A stretch of DNA of 64,000 nt. Source: Gaeumannomyces sp. JS-464 (Eukaryota > Ascomycota > Sordariomycetes > Magnaporthales > Magnaporthaceae). Made by a program: the position numbers and the translations under genes. Positions 57,960-64,000 of this stretch are shown one piece after another; position 1 is the stretch's first letter; the number at the start of each line of letters is the position of its first letter. The notes below the pieces were generated by a model that was not told the origin of the DNA, did no database searches, and was given only the letters and a program-made list of their open reading frames with translations. The stretch spans positions 310,001-374,000 of the forward strand of contig NGZR01000008.1 in NCBI GenBank assembly GCA_002197995.1. The letters are read 5' to 3'.

Positions 57960-60664
57960 ACGGCAAGTGGGTTTAAAAAGTGAATCCCGTTACGGCTCGC
58001 CGCAACGAACATGTTCCATTCCGCGAGCCCAGCTCGTTAAAATAGCAGCTTAAAGCTAATGGTGAATTCCATCCTCTAGGTTTCCGCGTCGCAAGGAGTA
58101 CTGCTAAAGCCTCAAGAGGCTCACAGCCGCCTCTCGAGGATCCTGCAATGCAAAGGCAACAAAGAACTAAGAGCGACCTTTTCTACTCTTCTACTGCGCA
58201 AGCCACCGTGAGGTCCTTCAATGACCAGTGCGGCGGCCTGCTTACCAAGCTCCAAACCAGACAGGAAGCCGCACCTGATCAGCTGCCAAATGGGGTCCAG
58301 CTACCGGATGACGGCGACCACCCGATACACATCAACAAGCGCCTATTTGAGGTCCTGCAGCTGCACACGCTGCCCCCCCACAATCCCACGTTCCGTGCGG
58401 TAGCGGCGAAAGCCCATCGCGGCACCCGACGAGGCTTTTCCTCGCCGGCTTCGCCAAACCTCACAAAAAGCTCGCCATTTTTAACATCGTCACCTCGTCC
58501 GTCGACAAGAGTTTTTGGCAGGAGTTTTACCTAGGGATATCCATGTAAGCCAATGCTTCCACCACTATTATCACTCCTAAAAGTACAAGCGCTTAGACCG
58601 GAACAGGCAAACGCGTAGCGGCCAAAAGAAGGCCCGATTCACTCTCGAAAACGCCCAGGAGGAGAAAAAAAACGCACCCGGGACGTCGCTACCCCTCGCG
58701 CACGGCGATTTGTGTGCCCTCATTAACCGGAAGGTCTCGGCCCGCATCGGCCTGCATTTCGAGCACGACGGACTCAAACAGCTCCACGACGCCGAACCCC
58801 TCGAGCGTCTTCCCCACCCGGAAAGGGAATTTCGCTCTCGCACGTCGTCCATCACTACAAGCTAACCGTCAAGGACAAGGTCGGCTTTGCGCACGCTATT
58901 GCTCGTGCCTGCTGGCAGTTCTATGCTTCGGACCTAATGCGCCAAGGGTGGACGAGTAGCAGCATTTGGTTTATGCCCGAGGAAGCTAACGGTCGGCCAG
59001 CCGACCAGCTCCCCCTTAAGGCCTACGTATCGTTCGACTTTTCCCAACGCGAACACGGCGTGCCCGAACTGCTAAACGAGCCCCTCCTCGCCCACCGGCT
59101 CCCGCGCATCCTGGCGCTTGCCGTCATGCTTTTGGAGGTGGGTTTAGGCCAGCCATTCAAACCGATAAACTGCACCGAGCTCGTCACCCAGATTAACAGG
59201 AACCACGGTATAGCCAAGCGATTCCTACACGACCTCGAGGCAGCCAAGTGGGGCGACTTTAAGCACAAAGGCGTTTTCACTAGGGCCATCGACAGCTGTT
59301 TAAACTACAAGAATTTCCTCGTGCCAGGGGAATTGAAGCCACAATTCCAAACGGCCAAGGCACCGACCGCTCCTGTTTAGGGCCAGCTCGAATGGGCCGA
59401 AATTGCCGAGGAGAGGAAACGATAGCTTTTACAAAAAGGTGGTCGGTCCGCTGGCGTGGCTCGTCGAAAGGGGTTCCAAGGCGACGACGGCCACGTTTCG
59501 TATGTTTCCAAACGTGAACCCAATGGAAAGTACAATCCAGAAGAGCAGCAGCCCGGGATAGCCATATTTTACGCCGGCAAGGCTATTATGCCCTCCCAGT
59601 GGCTCGATAATCTTATAGCATATCGGCGCACACACCGCGCGTTTTTAACGTTAGCAAAAGAATGCGAACATTCCGCCGGTAAAGGTCGCTGTTTTTGACA
59701 CCGGCTATAACCCGACATGGCCTTTTTCCAGGACCTGAGGAGGGCAGGTCACATAAAAGGCTGGAGGGACTTTGTCGCCGGATCAGGGATGTCCGACAAA
59801 AGGGTCGATTTTGGCCACGGCAGCTTCATAACCCGGCTGTTTATGGAGTCGTCACCGCTTGCGGATATCTACGTTGCTCGCGTGGCGGAGAATACGGCTC
59901 AGCTCCAGAGCAACACGGAAACATTGCCGAGGTGCGTTCTTGTAAATGCCCCTAGTACTCACGTCGATGGGGAGGATGGGAGAGGCTTCGCCGCACAATT
60001 GATCAGCTGCTCACACAATGTATACGCAATTCGCTGGGCTGGGTTGGATGAGAAGGTCAACGCCATCGCCATGTCTTTCGGCTTCTCACAGGACGACCGC
60101 GCCATCTCCGACTCTATTAGCAGCGTGCGCCTAAAGCGGCGCGCCGTCATATTCCTCGTCAGCGCGGGCAACAGCTCGGCGTACCAGGCCGAGACATTCC
60201 CGGCGCGGCATCCAGACGTCATCTCGATCCACGCGACCGATTATCGCGGCGTGTTTCTGGCGTCGAACCCGCCAATCGACCGCGACGGGCCCCCGGTTCT
60301 AGGCACCTTTGGTAACGACGTCCCCGCTAACATCATGGCGGAGGTGCAGCAGCATTTTTCTAGCAGCAACGTGTGCCAGCCTGGCACGTCGATCGCTACG
60401 GCCATCGCGGCGGGGATGGTGGCCACGATATTGGCGTACGCCGCCGTGCTGCCCCTGCATTTGTCGATGGATAAGCAGTTGAGGGTGTTCCAGAAGCTGA
60501 AGACGATGAAAGGAATGGCCAGGAGGCTCAAAGCAATGGCCTCGGCCGAAAACCGGCAGAGGTTCGTCAACCTGATCTGGTTTTGGAGCGATCGGTCGAC
60601 GGACTGGGCGAGAAGTTGTGCCTTGTATGATTGCATGTGGCGGGTCCCAATAGCAGATGGCTGA
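57960..60664 (+). CDS. DUF7580-like N-terminus fused to subtilisin-type serine protease, several frameshifts
   Basis: The C-terminal half is a peptidase S8 domain: KVAVFDTGYN (about 59685, catalytic Asp), DFGHGSFI (catalytic His, 59811-59830), VSAGNSSA (oxyanion Asn region, 60162) and GTSIATAIAAGM (catalytic Ser, about 60385). All triad residues are present. Upstream, QATVRSFNDQCGGLLTKLQ (58200), HINKRLFEVLQLH, DKVGFAHAIARACWQFY (58880) and HRLPRILALAVMLLEVGLG (59092) follow the DUF7580 pattern of fungal immune-type receptors. The frame changes by one base near 58420, 58840, 59660 and 59725. The start is uncertain (58148 or further upstream, where helical coding resumes near 57900). No signal peptide: intracellular. 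The gasdermin-like gene lies 360 bp downstream, same strand; protease-gasdermin pairs of this layout occur in fungal allorecognition. Confidence 0.8.
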
Positions 60665-61024
60665 ATCAACCGTCAGCAAAAGTGGTTTGCTTGCAAAGGG
60701 CTGTTCTTCGACGAAGCTTGAATGCGCCACTCCACGCACCCGATGAGGCGCAAGTCGATGTGCTCGCTGCGTTGCATCCGTTATCGCCCAGCCGGTGGTG
60801 GTGATCGGGCAATGGTGCAACATTGGGCAGCAGTGCAGCGCTCTCACACACATACAAGCCCACAGCAGGACTTTCGCATGCCTAGCAGACCGGAGAAACT
60901 GTTCAGATCTGGCGCCAGCGCTTTCCCATGTTCAAAAATACAACATATCGCCCAGACTACCCAGCTTCACCTCCCAGCCGTGTCCGAAATGCCATCCTAG
61001 TTTCTACCCCCGGACTTTACCTTC

Positions 61025-61818
61025 ATGGCCGACGGACCCCTCCGGCTCGGCACTGTCATCCCGTACCCTACGCGGCCGACCCTCGTGCTCGCCACACCCG
61101 ACGATAAGACCTCACCTCCGGTCCCATTGCCGCAGGAGACGGTCCTGACCGAGACGAACCACACCCACTCCCACGAGGCGGCGCGCTCCACGGGCCTCGA
61201 AATCCTCGTCCGCTTCGTCGATGTCGCGTTCGGCTCAGCCAAGGTCGACGTCAGCCGCCGCCGCACGCTGCGCTACAGCACCATCGACCACCAAGTCCGC
61301 GCCTTCGCCGCCCCGCTGTCGGACGCGGCGATTGCGGCCATCGTGGAGCTTCCCAAGGTCCGCAAGCACATCAACTCGGGCATATTCTGCAAGCGGCCCG
61401 TGTACGTCGTCTCGGGCTCGCGCATCGCCGTCTCGTCCTTCACCGTGACGCGCGAGGCCGGCACCAGCGTCCAAGCGCAAGTCTCCGCCGGGGGCCGGCT
61501 GGCACGGTGCCTGTGGACGTCGGAGGCGGGGTGTCGGCCAGTGTCGACAAGGCCAAGACAGACTCCTACGACACGGCGCCCGGCATCGTCTTTGCGTATC
61601 GGCTGCGTGTGATTCGCTCCAAGGGCAGTGCCCACGCCGAGGCCGAGATGTTCTCTCACCGCACGGCGTTCCTCACCGGAGAGGGCGACGATGACGAGCT
61701 GATGGAAGTGGCCGAGGTTACGGCTAGCGTATTGGCTGATGATCTCGAGGAGCAGGTCGACGCCAAAGAAACGGATGTGGGAGAGGGCGAGTACTGCGTT
61801 TTTACTGCCGACGGGTAA
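61025..61818 (+). CDS. Fungal gasdermin-like pore-forming protein (RCD-1/HET-Q1 type), one frameshift
   Basis: About 263 codons from ATG 61025 to TAA 61818, the usual length of fungal gasdermins, which are N-terminal pore domains with a short inhibitory tail. Visible blocks: HTHSHEAARSTGLEILV, LRYSTIDHQVRAFAAPLS, SGIFCKRPVYVVSG, ISSFTV-like beta strand VSSFTVTREAG, DSYDTAPGIVFAYRL (after the frame change near 61500) and an acidic tail with EGDDDELMEV. In relatives, proteolytic removal of the tail lets the protein oligomerise in the plasma membrane and kill the cell; this is established for the family, inferred here. The upstream gene encodes a subtilisin-type protease, the expected activator. 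The single frameshift lies in a GC-rich run and may be an assembly error; if real, the gene is dead. Confidence 0.78.
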
Positions 61819-62535
61819 AGGCGCTGATTGGGAGATACGTGCGGTGGGCTAGGTAGTTACAGCACGGCTAGTTTCCGGAAACGTTTTCTAAGAGGTAGCG
61901 AAGTTTAATAGAGTTCGATAATGCGAGCTAGAGTAAATGCGGTAGAGGTTAATTACTTCAACATTAAATTCTATCAAGGACAAATAACGATATTAACAGG
62001 TATTAAAAACAATCAAAGAAAACCTTCCCTTTGCGCAAAACGTGCCGTCAAGCCTTTGGACCATGACTTTCACCTTTGCGGTCGGCCGTTTAGCAAGCAA
62101 GAGCACCCTGCATCTTCATGTTCGCTGCATCGGTCCCACAGGCACCCAGTTTAACATGTGGCGGCGGGCCCCCGCTGGGGCCATCGGGCTGATTGAGCCG
62201 GAGGTGACTACTTTGCGTGAACGCCGGGAGCTGTCCAGTTCGGGTAGCATATCCCTCAAGTGTTGCAGGGCCTTTCACACGAGTGAAAGCTAGAGGCGGT
62301 TTCTCGGTCTCTTTCCGGCTTTTCGGCTTGGGTGAAGTCTGAAGTCCATCGACGTCCCCAGGTCTAATCAGGGGCTGTAGGACTTCATTCCACATCAATT
62401 TGGCGGCGCAAAAGTTTTGGTATCAACAATTTATTAAGGTGCATCATCCTAAAGAAACAGCGCGTGTTTACATTCTTGAAAATCTTCAAAACTACACCCT
62501 ACTATGTTCACAACATTTCTCCCTCACACCAGAGT
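61819..62535. other. Intergenic between gasdermin-like and DUF1996 genes
   Basis: Convergent arrangement, so this holds two 3' regions. AT content rises at 61860-62030. No gene recognised in either strand. Confidence 0.5.
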
Positions 62536-63853
62536 CTAAGCTGACTTATCATTCACAACTAACTTAAGCAGAGAAGACCTTCTCAACCTTGGCCTTGCGG
62601 CCCGGGCGGCGAGGGCGGCCTCCTGGCCAGGCATGAAAGTGGTCCCTATTGAACATGCGCGAGTTAGCCTCAGCAATGAAATGAGAGGGGGAAAAAAAGG
62701 TGAGAAACGCACAGCCGTCGATGTTTCTCCTTGACAAAGTCCGGGATGGTGCACTGTTGGCCTGGGACATGGCCTGCTTTTGATGGAGCCGCAGCCGTCG
62801 TAAAAGCACTCGGACTTGTCCATGGCGCGCTGGAGGAGTCGCCCTTCCACCTGATTGTTCTGTCAGCGACCAAGTCATGTCTGCAAGTCAAGATTGGTTT
62901 TTGCATACCCGAACATGTAGTCGGCGTGGGTGCCGGCGCCGGTGCCCTCAAACGACCATGTGAAGGGGTTCTTGTCCCTGGCGGGGTCCCAGAGGTTGTT
63001 GAACTTGGCCGTGTCCCACTCGATCTCGAACGTCACTTGGGGCACGCGGATGGGGTGGCTCGCCGGGCAGGCGGGGGCGTTGGTGAAGCCCTCGCTGACG
63101 ACGGTGTTGTACATGTGGTCCTGGTGGTTGGGGCTGTCGAGGTTCTTGCCGTCCCAACAGGGCGGGAAGTGGTGGGTGGTGAAGATGCCGTTGCTGCACT
63201 TGCCCTTGGGCCAGTCCTTCACGATGGCGCCGCGGCTCGCGCCAGACATGCACTGGTAGCTGAGACCGGGGTGCGGCCTGTTGGCAACGGCCGGGTTGCC
63301 GACCGTCATACGGAAGCCCTGTGATGAAAAGAATTAGAGTCGTCTCTGATAAAAGACACATCAAAAGCTTACAGGCGGGAAGGCCTTGATGCGCTGGCGG
63401 GCCAGGTTGTCCCTCGACAGGTCGAACTGGGTGTAGTAGACGGTCAGGCCGCCCTGGGCGCCGTTGGAGCCGCCGAGGAGAGGCTGGACCGGCTTGGGCA
63501 TGACGCGGTGGTAGGTGCCGTTCTTGGGGTCCTTGAAGTACATGTTGGCGACCCAGTAGTTGGAGAAGTCCTCAGCCCATCTGGCACGTCGTGCAGGTGG
63601 CCCTCTCGCTGACATCGCCCATCCTGTGTTTCTGTGTTGGTCATCTTTTTTTCACGTTAACCCTTTTTTTCAGAAAAGCCTACATCGTGGCGTTGAACGC
63701 GTTACCGCCCACAATCATGTGCAGATGCGCAGACGGGCGGATGCCGGGCTGAACCACGGGGTCGAGCCGCTGCGTGGTTAGGGTTGAGCATGGGAACCGA
63801 AGGCCTGCCTCGGCAGAGGCAACGAGGGCCGCCCAGACACCAAAGGGCTTCAT
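62536..63853 (-). CDS. Second secreted DUF1996 protein, frameshifted
   Basis: ATG 63853 begins MKPFGVWAALVASAEAG, a signal peptide, followed by TQRLDPVVQPGIRPSAH and LHMIVGGNAFNAT. Exon 2 carries TCTTCQ and, after one extra base near 63578, AEDFSNYWVANMYF and GLTVYYTQFDL; exon 3 GFRMTVGNP, YQCMSGA, HHFPPCWDGKNLDSPNHQDH, HPIRVPQVTFEIEWDTAKF and HADYMFGYAK. A last part with QRAMDKSECFYDGCGSIKS and TIPDFVKE is scattered over three frames between 62740 and 62860, so at least three more indels occur. The tail is basic (GGRPRRPGRKAKVEKVF). Same family and exon plan as 13692-14938, but the sequences are well diverged, so they are old paralogs. Extracellular protein of unknown activity. Confidence 0.82.
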
Positions 63854-64000
63854 CTTGGTGGGATTTTTTTCGCACCGTAAAACGGCAGAGACAAGGTCTG
63901 GTATCGAGTCCTACAGCTGAGACAGAGACGAACAAGGGCCCAGTGCAGCAAGAGAAGGACAAGAGAGCAAGCCGGAGGAGGGCTTCCCCATTTGGTTATA

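Noticed and set aside
62731..63324. 197-codon plus-strand open frame
   Set aside because: Antisense shadow of the second DUF1996 gene, Val/Gly-rich.

Overview
The window looks like a repeat-rich accessory region of a filamentous ascomycete (Pezizomycotina, plausibly Sordariomycetes). The evidence is short GT..AG introns with CTAAC/CTGAC-like branch sites, fungal-only families (HET, DUF1996, CorA-like, fungal gasdermin-like), and long AT-rich blocks whose transposons carry C-to-T/G-to-A changes typical of repeat-induced point mutation (RIP). About half the window is nested, RIP-degraded transposons; the rest is three GC-normal gene islands. Layout: 1-9333 is RIPed DNA with the end of a Fot1/pogo element, a complete chromodomain Ty3/Gypsy element (1241-7174), a dead PIF/Harbinger transposase and a minisatellite. 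10100-27412 is a gene island: HET protein, GFA-family enzyme, secreted DUF1996 protein, small secreted Cys-rich protein, amino-acid permease, CorA-like transporter, a small unknown protein and a kinase fused to a propeller-like region. 27992-37958 is a Mutator-like (MULE) element with 8-bp target duplications, split by a second Gypsy element with a perfect 5-bp duplication. 38072-40790 is a short gene remnant and a coiled-coil protein gene. 40892-56625 is a pogo-type transposon split by a third Gypsy element, which itself contains three full-length and one truncated Fot1-like elements, a foldback palindrome and a TRIM-like mini LTR element. 56329-63853 is a second gene island: a C2H2 protein whose 3' end runs into the pogo element, a DUF7580-like/subtilisin protein, a fungal gasdermin-like protein and a second DUF1996 gene. 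The most interesting unit is 58148-61818: a subtilisin-type protease and a gasdermin-like pore-former about 360 bp apart on the same strand. This resembles the het-Q2/het-Q1 type of fungal cell-death pair, in which the protease cleaves the gasdermin. With the HET protein, the CorA-like protein, the fungal-type kinase and the C2H2 protein, the islands read as an allorecognition/cell-death (fungal immunity) neighbourhood. If the transposons are removed, the coiled-coil gene and the C2H2 gene become neighbours, as do the kinase gene and the 38-kb remnant. Many genes here are open except for isolated single-base frameshifts (at least a dozen). Either the assembly has indel errors or this accessory region is decaying, so exon boundaries in those genes are approximate.
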